53,266 nucleotides of DNA, taken from CAZAQS01 sp964486825 (GTDB taxonomy: Bacteria; Chloroflexota; Anaerolineae; Anaerolineales; UBA4823). Made by a program: the position numbers and the translations under genes. The stretch spans positions 1-53,266 of the forward strand of contig CAZAQS010000005.1 of assembly GCA_964486825.1 (NCBI GenBank). Direction: 5' to 3'. Numbering within the stretch: the first letter of the stretch is position 1; each line of letters starts with the position of its first letter. The notes below the pieces were generated by a model. It was not told the origin of the DNA, made no database searches, and saw only the letters and a program-made list of their open reading frames with translations. Positions 25,770-33,502 of the stretch are shown in pieces.

Positions 25770-27193
25770 TATTTCCGCAAGACAGCCTGAGCGGCGTGGA
25801 ACCCACACATGCCGTGCACGCTTCCTCCTGGGGGAGTGGAAGATGAGCAAATATAGATATTTTTATTAGGGGTGGAATACGGCACACGGCGAGCGACAGG
25901 GCGGGTAAACAGCTGCCCTAGATCCTGCACGCCTCCATTTATGTCCCCGCCGATATAGTTGGGATTATGCTCTTGCATATCGGCTGTGTTCATCACACTT
26001 CGACCGATGATGCAATCACGGAAGCCGGGTGCAAAACGCTCTACCTGGGCTTCGATCCGGCTGGTCATATCAACAGTCGAGCCATGCGGGACATGGCAGT
26101 ATGCCCAGCCTATATGCTTTCCGGCAGGCGCACGACCGCAATCGAAAAGGGTCGGCTGTACCAGGAGGACAAAGGGCTCATCTACGACCTGTCCTTGCCA
26201 GATACCGTTTTCGGAAGCCACGATCGATTCTAAGTGCCCTGCCAGGTGCACAGTGGCGGCGCGAGAACATTCCGGCGCCTTCCATGGAATGGGATCGCTC
26301 AAGGCCCAATCGATTTTGAACACACCTGGGCCATAGCGATATCCCGAAAGCCTACGTTTGTAAGAGTCTGGGAAGAAGTCGCCAGCAATCTCTAAAATTT
26401 GACGGGGGGTGAGGTCGAACAACACCTCTCGCGCCGGGGGAAGCTGGCTCATTGAGCGGACGCGCGTCCCGGTAAGGATCTCTCCACCCAGGGAACGCAG
26501 GTGAGCGGCCATCGCATCGACGATCTTTTGAGAGCCGCCGCGCGCCAGGGGCCAACCGACCGCGTGCGCTGTCAGTCCCAACGCCAACCCAAAGGCCGCA
26601 CCGACTGGCCTGCCAGGCGGAAGGAAGGAGTGCGCTGCAAGAGCCGCGAACATCCCGCGGGCTCGCTCTCCTTTAAACCGGTTTTCCACCAGGCCCTGGT
26701 AAGAATGCAGCGCAGGTAATCCAAAACGCAGCATAGACACGGGATAGGAGGGAGGAAAAGGGAACGGACCAAGGATATCTTTGATGATCTTCCCGGCGTC
26801 CCTCACAAGTGGGTCCATCAATTTGAAGTAGGCTTCCCCATCTTCTCCAAGTGTTTGGGCAGTTTCTCGAGTGGAACGCTCCAATACAGCAGCAGGGCCA
26901 TCGTCAAAGGGATGCGCCAGGGGCGCTTCAGGGTGAGCCCATTCGAGCCCATACTGTTTCAAATTCAGCTCACGGAAGAATGGGGAAGCCAACCCCATGG
27001 GGTGAATGGTCGAGCAAATATCATGAATAAAGCCCGGCAGGGTCAATTCCGCCGACCGCGCTCCCCCTCCAATCGTTTGCCCAGCTTCTAAGACAAGGAC
27101 GGAAAATCCTTCAACCGCCAGGGTAATCGCGGCAGCGAGGCCATTCGGCCCCGCTCCAACAACAACTGCATCATAATCGTATTTGCCAGGCAT
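25766..27193 (-). CDS. Phytoene desaturase-like FAD-dependent oxidoreductase
   Basis: 475 residues. The N-terminal FAD-binding VVVGAGPNGLAAAITLA (about residues 10-26) is followed by EAGQTIGGGARS. The carotenoid-oxidoreductase C-terminal signature is STPPGGSVHGMCGFHAAQA. The internal YRYGPGVFKIDWAL is typical of the branch sometimes called NAD(P)/FAD-dependent oxidoreductase or retinol saturase-like. No phytoene synthase or cyclase is near, so carotenoid synthesis is not demonstrated. It is the last gene of a leftward run that begins with the SpoIIE/STAS switch genes; the distance to its upstream neighbour is 23 bp. Confidence 0.87.
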   Translation of the reverse strand: MPGKYDYDAVVVGAGPNGLAAAITLAVEGFSVLVLEAGQTIGGGARSAELTLPGFIHDICSTIHPMGLASPFFRELNLKQYGLEWAHPEAPLAHPFDDGPAAVLERSTRETAQTLGEDGEAYFKLMDPLVRDAGKIIKDILGPFPFPPSYPVSMLRFGLPALHSYQGLVENRFKGERARGMFAALAAHSFLPPGRPVGAAFGLALGLTAHAVGWPLARGGSQKIVDAMAAHLRSLGGEILTGTRVRSMSQLPPAREVLFDLTPRQILEIAGDFFPDSYKRRLSGYRYGPGVFKIDWALSDPIPWKAPECSRAATVHLAGHLESIVASENGIWQGQVVDEPFVLLVQPTLFDCGRAPAGKHIGWAYCHVPHGSTVDMTSRIEAQVERFAPGFRDCIIGRSVMNTADMQEHNPNYIGGDINGGVQDLGQLFTRPVARRVPYSTPNKNIYICSSSTPPGGSVHGMCGFHAAQAVLRKY

Positions 27194-27216
27194 TCGAAAG
27201 ATTTTATCCTATGCAC

Positions 27217-27993
27217 CTATCCCTGGAGACCTTTCGGCTTCTTAGGAAGAAGAGCAGCAAACCGGCGCATTGGCCAGGTGAACGTATATAGAGTCGAGCG
27301 GATGGCTGCATTGTACCAGATGTTTTTTACTTCCGACCACTGCAGGCGAGGGTCTACCAGGCTGGTCTGCTGCTGAACGTGCGCTGTGATCCCATGATCG
27401 TTAGCCAGGTTCTTCAAGGTCGCTTGCCAGAAAGCATCCTCTGTCTGTAATCCACCCATGCGCATGATCACCTCCCACAAGGGGTCATTCGCACGGATCA
27501 GGACCTGCGCCTGGGCTACGGTGGCGCCATCTTCGAAATCCGCGCTGAAGGTGATGATCCCGCCAAACATATGACCTGCCGGGCACATGAAGCTAAAGGA
27601 GCGTTCATCTGCGTAAATCACAATGATACCGGTGGAGAGGGCCATCCCTCCCGGCATATCCAGGTTTAATAGCGCCACATCGCCCGGTTCTATCCTGGTC
27701 AGGGGTGCGTAAAAGCGGTTCCCAATAGGCCAGTAGGCCGAGAAATTATCACGCCAACGTGAAATCACCTGTTCCGGTGTCACGGAAGCTCCGCTCAGGC
27801 GGACTTTGTAAGTCTTTTGCCAAAGCTGGCCAAAACCCTGCAAAGGACCGGTCAGCTTGCGCCCATCCACATTCAGGTTGATGGCTTCACTGGGCACGCC
27901 GCTAACTTTGAGCGTAGTAACTGGAGCAGCCCAGTTGGAGGCCGAACGCTTCAGATTAGTTTCCTGGTTTCCGTTTTGGGTTTCCATTTCCAT
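27217..27993 (-). CDS. Conserved hypothetical protein in the partner-switch operon
   Basis: 258 residues, ATG preceded by GGAAGGAAA. It is soluble, without a signal peptide. The middle (about residues 55-175) is beta-rich with a mainly hydrophobic SLSTGIIVIYAD-like core (here MALSTGIIVIYADERSF). This could be a lipid-binding or SRPBCC-like fold, but the resemblance is weak. The C-terminal ~80 residues are helical and basic. It sits between the STAS genes and the desaturase-like oxidoreductase, 41 bp from the former, so the three are probably co-transcribed. Function not recognised. Confidence 0.65.
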   Translation of the reverse strand: MEMETQNGNQETNLKRSASNWAAPVTTLKVSGVPSEAINLNVDGRKLTGPLQGFGQLWQKTYKVRLSGASVTPEQVISRWRDNFSAYWPIGNRFYAPLTRIEPGDVALLNLDMPGGMALSTGIIVIYADERSFSFMCPAGHMFGGIITFSADFEDGATVAQAQVLIRANDPLWEVIMRMGGLQTEDAFWQATLKNLANDHGITAHVQQQTSLVDPRLQWSEVKNIWYNAAIRSTLYTFTWPMRRFAALLPKKPKGLQG

Positions 27994-28034
27994 TTTCCTT
28001 CCACCGATAATTATTCAGGCCAAGTAGAAAAAGC

Positions 28035-28385
28035 TTATACAGCTACCAGAGCTTCCGACTCAGTCGGATAGATTTGGAAGGCTTCATCCAGGCGGGTTAG
28101 CTCGAAGATTTGGCGGTAATGGTTACTTAACCCGGTCGCCAGCAAACGTTGTTTTTGGCGGTTTGCCCGGATGAGAAGGGTGACCAGCAGGCCAATCCCG
28201 CTACTGTTCATATATTCCAAACCTTCAAAGTTAAGAATGATGGAGCGCGCTCCTGAGGAAGTTGCCTTCGTATAAGCATCCATCAGTGCGTTTTCCGCAG
28301 CCGCAGTCACCTCGCCGCGGATATCAAATATACTGACACCTTTGCTTACGCTTCTTTCCGTGATGGTCGCTATTGGTTGTGACAT
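28035..28385 (-). CDS. STAS-domain anti-anti-sigma factor (second)
   Basis: 116 residues from the ATG at 28385, with AAGGAGG 7 nt upstream. Classic STAS: a DIRGEVTAAAENAL first strand-helix unit and the phosphoacceptor loop EYMNSSGIGLLV (Ser about residue 61). Such proteins bind an HATPase-type anti-sigma kinase when unphosphorylated and release its sigma factor. It is paired with a second STAS gene 61 bp upstream and a SpoIIE phosphatase, so this is a partner-switching module. Confidence 0.92.
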   Translation of the reverse strand: MSQPIATITERSVSKGVSIFDIRGEVTAAAENALMDAYTKATSSGARSIILNFEGLEYMNSSGIGLLVTLLIRANRQKQRLLATGLSNHYRQIFELTRLDEAFQIYPTESEALVAV

Positions 28386-28446
28386 TGAATTTCCTCCTTT
28401 TCCCAACACCTTTGCTAACTCCCATTCCTGGGGTCAGCCAAGCGTT

Positions 28447-28815
28447 TTATTTGCCACCAGTAACTTGCTTGATACCATCCAAAGCACTGGTTTCATCCGG
28501 ATACAGGCTGATATAGTCAGACAGTCGAGTGATATTGAAAATAGACACGTAATGATCACTCAATCCAAAGGTAACCAGGCGTTGGTTATTCTGGCGCGCC
28601 TTTGACATTAAACCGACAATCAGGGCTATCCCGGTACTATTGATATATTCGACTTCACTAAAATTCAGCAAGACCGCACTTGCAGATTTAGTACTTGCCT
28701 CAGCAAAGACATTATTGAGGGTCTCCACCGCGAAGGAGTTAATATCTCCCTTCAAGTCAATAATTGAATAGTCTTGCAAATGGCGAACCTGGGCCTCAAG
28801 CGTTTTAACGGGCAT
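28447..28815 (-). CDS. STAS-domain anti-anti-sigma factor (first)
   Basis: 122 residues. Phosphoacceptor loop EYINSTGIALIVGL with Ser about residue 63; N-terminal IIDLKGDINSFAVETL. It is clearly paralogous to the next gene downstream. Its start overlaps the 3' end of the phosphatase gene by 11 bp, which ties its translation to the upstream gene. Confidence 0.92.
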   Translation of the reverse strand: MPVKTLEAQVRHLQDYSIIDLKGDINSFAVETLNNVFAEASTKSASAVLLNFSEVEYINSTGIALIVGLMSKARQNNQRLVTFGLSDHYVSIFNITRLSDYISLYPDETSALDGIKQVTGGK

Positions 28816-30460
28816 CCTTCGCTCCTTTAATATAAACCTTCAGCTCAACTTTATTATGCTTTTCATCACCACTAACAGTCATTTCATCTACCATATTCTT
28901 GATTAGAAACAAACCCCAGCCACGAGAGCTCTGTAAGCCAGCCAGCTTGGCCTCGATATCCGGGGTTTCTAGCTCAGGAAAGGAGTGCTGGCTGCCACGA
29001 TCAATGATCGTAACCGTTACAGCTTTTTCTGAAGCAACGACGCGAACTGAGATTGGCAGGTCAGGATTGTATTGGTTGCCGTGCTCCATAGCATTCATAG
29101 CAGCTTCACCTACTGCAGTTTTCAGACGTTCCATCTGTTCTGCAGATAGGTTAACGTCGCGGAGAGCTGCCTCTACCTGCTGGATCACCTGGCGTTCGTT
29201 CCCAGGCTGGCTTATTTCACTGAATTCCGCACGAACGAGGGCCGTCTCCCCTGCTGGTACCGGATCAGCCGTATCTTCGGACAGGATCGTAGGGGGATCC
29301 TGGCTGGCCGGTGCACTTTCGTCAATCCTCTCCAGGGATACGAAGGTGACATCATCCTCTTGCTCCCATTCTAGGCCAGTAAACTCTGCCAGCTTTTCCA
29401 ACATAAACTCAATCAAGCTGGAACCACCTGGATGGCAGGCAATTAACTCTTTCAGGCGCTCAAAGCCAAACATCTCTCTATTCGAGTTATGAGCTTCGAC
29501 CAGCCCATCACTATAAAACAATATGCTGTCTCCTGGCTGCAGGGTAGTCTCCTTCTGCTCATAATTCATCTCAGGGATCAACCCTAAAGGCATGCCGGTA
29601 GCCCGCAGCTCTTCGATCCCATCCTTATGGCGGCGGTGGGGAAGGTCATGGCCTGCATTGGCATACACCAGGTTTCCACTCTCAAGATCGAGAATGGCAT
29701 ACAGGCAGGTTACAAACATATTCGGGGGTATATCCGGGCAAAGCAGGTTATTCGCCCGCTCGAGCACCTTTCCGGGAGAATCGAAATGCTCGGCTGCGCT
29801 GCGTAGAATACTGCGGGTGGTTGCCATCACCAATGCAGCGGGAACGCCTTTGTCGGTTACATCGCCGACCACCAGACCCAGGCGACCATCCTGGAATTGA
29901 ATGAAGTCGTAAAAGTCACCCCCGACCGCGCGAGCCGGCTGGTAGTGAGTGGCTAGCTTCCACCCCTTCAAGATGGGCAACTCCTTGGGCAGCAAGGTTT
30001 GCTGAATCAAGCGCGCGACCCGCAGCTCCTGCTCGATTCGCTCACGCGCCTGGACCTCGGCTTGCTGTTGGCGAACCAGTTGGGCGACCCGCAGGGCTGG
30101 GGCAGCCTGCGTGGCCAGGTTGTTAAGCAAACCACGGTCATCAGCGGAATATTCCTGCTCGCTGAGGCGGGGCCCCAGGTTCAGCAGCCCGATCAGCTCA
30201 CCCTGGCTTACTAGAGGTACGGTCAATTTAACGCCGCTTTCTTTAAGCGCCCGCAGGCCAGGTGAATCCAGGTCCAATTTGTCGATCTCGACCGCGCCCG
30301 GCGCGGATTGGAAGTACGCGATGATGGGGTCGTTCGCTGCCAGTTCGACATCGGGTGCAGGCCGCCTGGGTTGTTCGCGGTCCGTAGCTTGATCCGTTGC
30401 TGTTTCTACAGACGGCTGCCTGTTCAATATCTGCCAGAAAGTTCGTAATCTTATCGCCAT
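28805..30460 (-). CDS. SpoIIE-type PP2C phosphatase fused to an HATPase anti-sigma kinase domain
   Basis: 551 residues. A GAF-like segment (about residues 45-140) leads through a coiled coil (about 130-165) into the PPM phosphatase (about 170-375: GGDFYDF, GDVTDKGVPAALVM, FYSDGLVEAHN, with metal aspartates). A C-terminal HATPase domain follows (about 415-545: N-box EAAMNAMEHGNQY, G2 box SSRGWGLFLIKNMV). Phosphatase and RsbW-like kinase in one chain should set the phosphorylation state of the two STAS proteins encoded next. The ATG lies only 6 nt after a -10-like TAGAAT, so the mRNA may be leaderless. No sigma factor gene is adjacent. Confidence 0.92.
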   Translation of the reverse strand: MAIRLRTFWQILNRQPSVETATDQATDREQPRRPAPDVELAANDPIIAYFQSAPGAVEIDKLDLDSPGLRALKESGVKLTVPLVSQGELIGLLNLGPRLSEQEYSADDRGLLNNLATQAAPALRVAQLVRQQQAEVQARERIEQELRVARLIQQTLLPKELPILKGWKLATHYQPARAVGGDFYDFIQFQDGRLGLVVGDVTDKGVPAALVMATTRSILRSAAEHFDSPGKVLERANNLLCPDIPPNMFVTCLYAILDLESGNLVYANAGHDLPHRRHKDGIEELRATGMPLGLIPEMNYEQKETTLQPGDSILFYSDGLVEAHNSNREMFGFERLKELIACHPGGSSLIEFMLEKLAEFTGLEWEQEDDVTFVSLERIDESAPASQDPPTILSEDTADPVPAGETALVRAEFSEISQPGNERQVIQQVEAALRDVNLSAEQMERLKTAVGEAAMNAMEHGNQYNPDLPISVRVVASEKAVTVTIIDRGSQHSFPELETPDIEAKLAGLQSSRGWGLFLIKNMVDEMTVSGDEKHNKVELKVYIKGAKDAR

Positions 30461-30466
30461 GGTCCT

Positions 30467-30511
30467 ATTCTATGAAAGATACGTCCTCTAATCGTTACGG
30501 TATGCGTTACG
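30467..30511 (-). promoter_or_regulatory. Triple direct-repeat promoter, site A (partner-switch operon)
   Basis: Read leftward: GTAACG (30510-30505), GTAACG (30498-30493), GGACG (30486-30482), then 9 nt, then TAGAAT (30472-30467). The half-sites recur every 12 and 11 bp on one face of the helix and replace a -35. The start codon begins 6 nt after the -10. The same layout occurs at sites B and C. Confidence 0.75.
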
Positions 30512-30534
30512 AAAATACCAATCCCCCTGCAAAT

Positions 30535-31980
30535 CTACCGGTCTGTACGCTCCCATTCAGAGATATGTTGCTTGTGAAGCGCTCGCCATTGGGGTGAGAG
30601 CTCCATCAGGCCCAATTCACGGACCAGCTTGCGGGCTGCCAGGCCTACAACGGCCGCATAGGTGGGGTAGGCGATTTCCAGGTCCGCCAGTTGTTCCACG
30701 CCGATGTCAGCAGCCATACCAGCGGTTACCAGGTGAACCGTCTCCAAGGCCTGCTCCCCTACTACATGCGCACCGAGGATCTTATGGGTATCCTTATCGA
30801 TAATTAACTTGCAAAAACCCTGCGGATGTCCATCAATGACGGCTCTGTCCAGGTCTGAAAAAGGCACCAGGGCTACCAGGTGACCTCCAGCCTGGCGGGC
30901 CTGAGCTTCAGTAAGCCCAACGCTTCCGTACTCCGGATCCGTAAACCCGCCATGCGGCACGATATAGTGATTGTGCTCATGCCTGTGGCCTAAAACAGCG
31001 TTCTCTGCTGCCACCCGGGCTTCATGCCCGGCGCTCTGTACTAGCATCATCCTGCCAGTGATATCGCCTGCAGCCCACACATGCCCGGCTGTTGTCTTGA
31101 ACTGGTCGTCCACCTGGATATATCCCCTATCTACCACTACACCTGGGATTGCCAGATCCAGGCCTTCCAGATTGCCCGGCCAACCGGTCGCCATAACGAC
31201 CGTCTCAACGGAGAGGACTTCCTGCCTGTCGCCGATCGAATAATGCACATCTAGAGCGTTGGAATGTTTTACAATCCCCTTTACCCCACCTATTCCGGTT
31301 ACCACCTGTATACCTCGTGACGTAAATGCATTGCCAACACACTCTGATGTGGAATGATCTTCTTTCGGCAATATCATGGGAGCCATTTCGAACAGCGTCA
31401 CCGAAGACCCAAATGCCTCGAAGATCGAAGCAAGCTGGCATCCGGTAGCTGCGGCGCCGATAATGGCCACAGAGGCTGGCAGCTTACGGAGAGACCAAAC
31501 ATCACTGTGTGTGATGGCATGCTCGGCGCCAGGAAAGTTGAGGCGAGCTGCATGTCCTCCAATGCAAAGGATGAACTTATGTGCTTGCAGGCGAGTCCCA
31601 TCGGGGAGGCCTAAGGTGTACGGATCCAGGAAATTGGCCTGCCCAACACCGACATACACCTCTACCCCTGCTTCTTTCAGGACATTCATCAACTGTTTTT
31701 TTTCATGGATCGAGTCTACGATCTGCTGGGTGCGGCTGATCAACTGGCTAAAATCCGGAACCGGCGCCGGGCTGCTCAACCCGTAATCGGCGTACTGCTT
31801 GTGATCTCGTAATAAGCGAGCAGCTTTTGCAAGAACCCGGGTAGGCACACATCCGTCATTCGTACAGGTGCCTCCCAGGCGATCTCTTTCTACCAGCGCT
31901 ACTGAAGCGCCTAACTCCCTGGCTCTCAGAGCAGCTGTGGTGCCGGCAGGCCCGCCACCCAGAACAATTACATCAAACAT
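30535..31980 (-). CDS. FAD-dependent pyridine nucleotide-disulfide oxidoreductase (Lpd/MerA-like)
   Basis: 481 residues from the ATG at 31980, with AGGAGG 4-5 nt upstream. FAD site VIVLGGGPAGTTAALRA, redox disulfide GGTCTNDGCVPT (Cys-x4-Cys), NAD site VAIIGAAATGCQLA, second FAD site VWAAGDITG. In the dimer-interface end, dihydrolipoamide dehydrogenases have HPT..E; here it reads AYPTYAAVVG, so the active-site His/Glu pair is absent. It is therefore probably a quinone, metal or other disulfide reductase rather than E3. No 2-oxoacid dehydrogenase genes are adjacent. Confidence 0.85.
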   Translation of the reverse strand: MFDVIVLGGGPAGTTAALRARELGASVALVERDRLGGTCTNDGCVPTRVLAKAARLLRDHKQYADYGLSSPAPVPDFSQLISRTQQIVDSIHEKKQLMNVLKEAGVEVYVGVGQANFLDPYTLGLPDGTRLQAHKFILCIGGHAARLNFPGAEHAITHSDVWSLRKLPASVAIIGAAATGCQLASIFEAFGSSVTLFEMAPMILPKEDHSTSECVGNAFTSRGIQVVTGIGGVKGIVKHSNALDVHYSIGDRQEVLSVETVVMATGWPGNLEGLDLAIPGVVVDRGYIQVDDQFKTTAGHVWAAGDITGRMMLVQSAGHEARVAAENAVLGHRHEHNHYIVPHGGFTDPEYGSVGLTEAQARQAGGHLVALVPFSDLDRAVIDGHPQGFCKLIIDKDTHKILGAHVVGEQALETVHLVTAGMAADIGVEQLADLEIAYPTYAAVVGLAARKLVRELGLMELSPQWRALHKQHISEWERTDR

Positions 31981-32029
31981 CTTTCCTCCTGAATGCATGC
32001 AGTCTCGAACATATCGGACTATAAAGATA

Positions 32030-32074
32030 AGTTTACACTATTAACGTCCTGAAAACGTTACGAAATACGTTGAT
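32030..32074 (-). promoter_or_regulatory. Triple direct-repeat promoter, site B (disulfide oxidoreductase)
   Basis: Read leftward: TCAACG (32073-32068), GTAACG (32061-32056), GGACG (32049-32045), 9 nt, then TAAACT (32035-32030). Half-site periods are 12 and 11 bp. The oxidoreductase ATG lies about 50 nt further on with its own ribosome-binding site. The divergent pheA start is 108 bp away on the other side. Confidence 0.7.
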
Positions 32075-32181
32075 TGTGTAGTGCGTCACTAAAATCTCCT
32101 CGATTCCACCACAGGTTTCAGACTTATAAGGTATGATTGCAGCTTTGAAGGAAGAAACCCGGTCGATAATGGAGAATGGTG

Positions 32182-33024
32182 ATGGATAAACTTAATGTGG
32201 CTTTCCAAGGCGAGGCTGGGGCTTATAGTGAGCTGGCAGCTTTAGAATTCTTCGGACCAGGTGCTTCTACCCTGGCATGCCATTCCTTCGAGGATGCATT
32301 CGAAGCGGTAAGCAACGGAAATTGCAGCCACGCCATGCTACCGATTGAAAACTCTTTGGCAGGCAGTATCCACCAGAACTACGACCTGATGCTTCGGTAT
32401 AAATTACATATCGTTGGGGAATATCATCTGCGCGTGCGCCATAAGCTGCTAGCCCTGCCCGGCGTTAAGCTGGAAGATGTCCGACAGGTCTACTCGCATC
32501 CCCAGGCGCTGGCCCAATGCGAGGCAAGCATCAAAGCCTTAGGCCTGGAGATGAAGGCATCCGCAGACACCGCCGGTAGCGCCAGAGAGCTCAGGCAAAT
32601 GAACGACCGGCACGCGGCTGCCATTGCTTCCCAGCGTGCTGCAGAAGTCTACCAACTCGATATCCTGGTGGAAAACCTGGAGGATAACCCGGCAAATTAC
32701 ACCCGTTTCCTGGCCCTGGCGCGAGAACCTCTAGAGGTGGACGATCCGGAAACGGGAGATTACAAGACTTCCATTGTTTTCCATTTGACTAATAAGCCAG
32801 GCGCGCTGTTCAAAGCGATGGGAGTCTTCGCCTTGCGGGATATCGACCTGACCAAAATCGAATCCCGCCCGATACAAGGTATACCCTGGGACTATTCATT
32901 CTATATCGATTTTGCAGGGCATGCTCAAGCCAGAGTCTGCAGCCGGGCACTCGAACACCTGGGAGAGCTGGCTACATTCCTACGCGTCTTTGGATCCTAC
33001 CCACGACACCGCATGAGCCAATAA
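32182..33024 (+). CDS. pheA: Prephenate dehydratase with ACT domain
   Basis: 280 residues; ATG at 32182 has GGAG 7 nt upstream. The catalytic domain (about 1-180) contains FQGEAGAYSELAAL, LPIENSLAGSI and the essential NYTRFLAL. The ACT domain (about 195-275) contains KPGALFKAMGVF and the phenylalanine-binding KIESRPIQG. It converts prephenate to phenylpyruvate and should be feedback-inhibited by Phe. It is transcribed toward the aro operon, with 10 bp between its stop and that of aroQ, so it is expressed apart from that operon and outside its attenuator. Confidence 0.95.
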   Translation: MDKLNVAFQGEAGAYSELAALEFFGPGASTLACHSFEDAFEAVSNGNCSHAMLPIENSLAGSIHQNYDLMLRYKLHIVGEYHLRVRHKLLALPGVKLEDVRQVYSHPQALAQCEASIKALGLEMKASADTAGSARELRQMNDRHAAAIASQRAAEVYQLDILVENLEDNPANYTRFLALAREPLEVDDPETGDYKTSIVFHLTNKPGALFKAMGVFALRDIDLTKIESRPIQGIPWDYSFYIDFAGHAQARVCSRALEHLGELATFLRVFGSYPRHRMSQ

Positions 33025-33034
33025 TAATCACGAA

Positions 33035-33475
33035 CTATAACCCCTGCAGGAGGTCTTTAATAGCCTGCATGCCCAACAAGTAGGATCGCCAGCCAAATCC
33101 AGAGATCGAGCCTGCACAAACCGGAGCGACCATCGAATGGCGGCGGAACTCCTCCCTGGCGTGAACATTCGAGAGATGGACCTCAACAACCGGTAGGCCA
33201 ACTGCGGAGATTGCATCTCGCAGGGCAATTGAGGTATGGGTATAACCACCCGGGTTGATAACGATACCGGCAGCCCAACCAGCAGCCTCGTGCAGCAGGT
33301 CGATTAGTTGGCCCTCCCCATTGGCCTGGGAGGTGCGCACCTCCAGGTCTAGTTCCTTTCCGGCTTCGATCAAGCGGAGATTGATTTCATCCAAGGTCGA
33401 GGCGCCATAAAATTCTGGCTCGCGCTTGCCCAGCAGGTTTAAGTTTGGCCCGTGAAATACCAAGATCGGAATCAT
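33035..33475 (-). CDS. aroQ: 3-Dehydroquinate dehydratase, type II
   Basis: 146 residues, the typical length. Signature FHGPNLNLLGKREPEFYG (with the catalytic Tyr and Arg), INPGGYTHTSIALRDAI, VEVHLSNVHAREEFRRHS (catalytic His) and SGFGWRSYLLG. It dehydrates 3-dehydroquinate to 3-dehydroshikimate in the third step of the shikimate pathway. It is the last gene of the leftward aro operon, 27 bp after aroKB, with AGGAGAG before its ATG. Confidence 0.96.
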   Translation of the reverse strand: MIPILVFHGPNLNLLGKREPEFYGASTLDEINLRLIEAGKELDLEVRTSQANGEGQLIDLLHEAAGWAAGIVINPGGYTHTSIALRDAISAVGLPVVEVHLSNVHAREEFRRHSMVAPVCAGSISGFGWRSYLLGMQAIKDLLQGL

Positions 33476-33502
33476 TTCTCTCCTTGTACAGAGCCCATAT
33501 CC

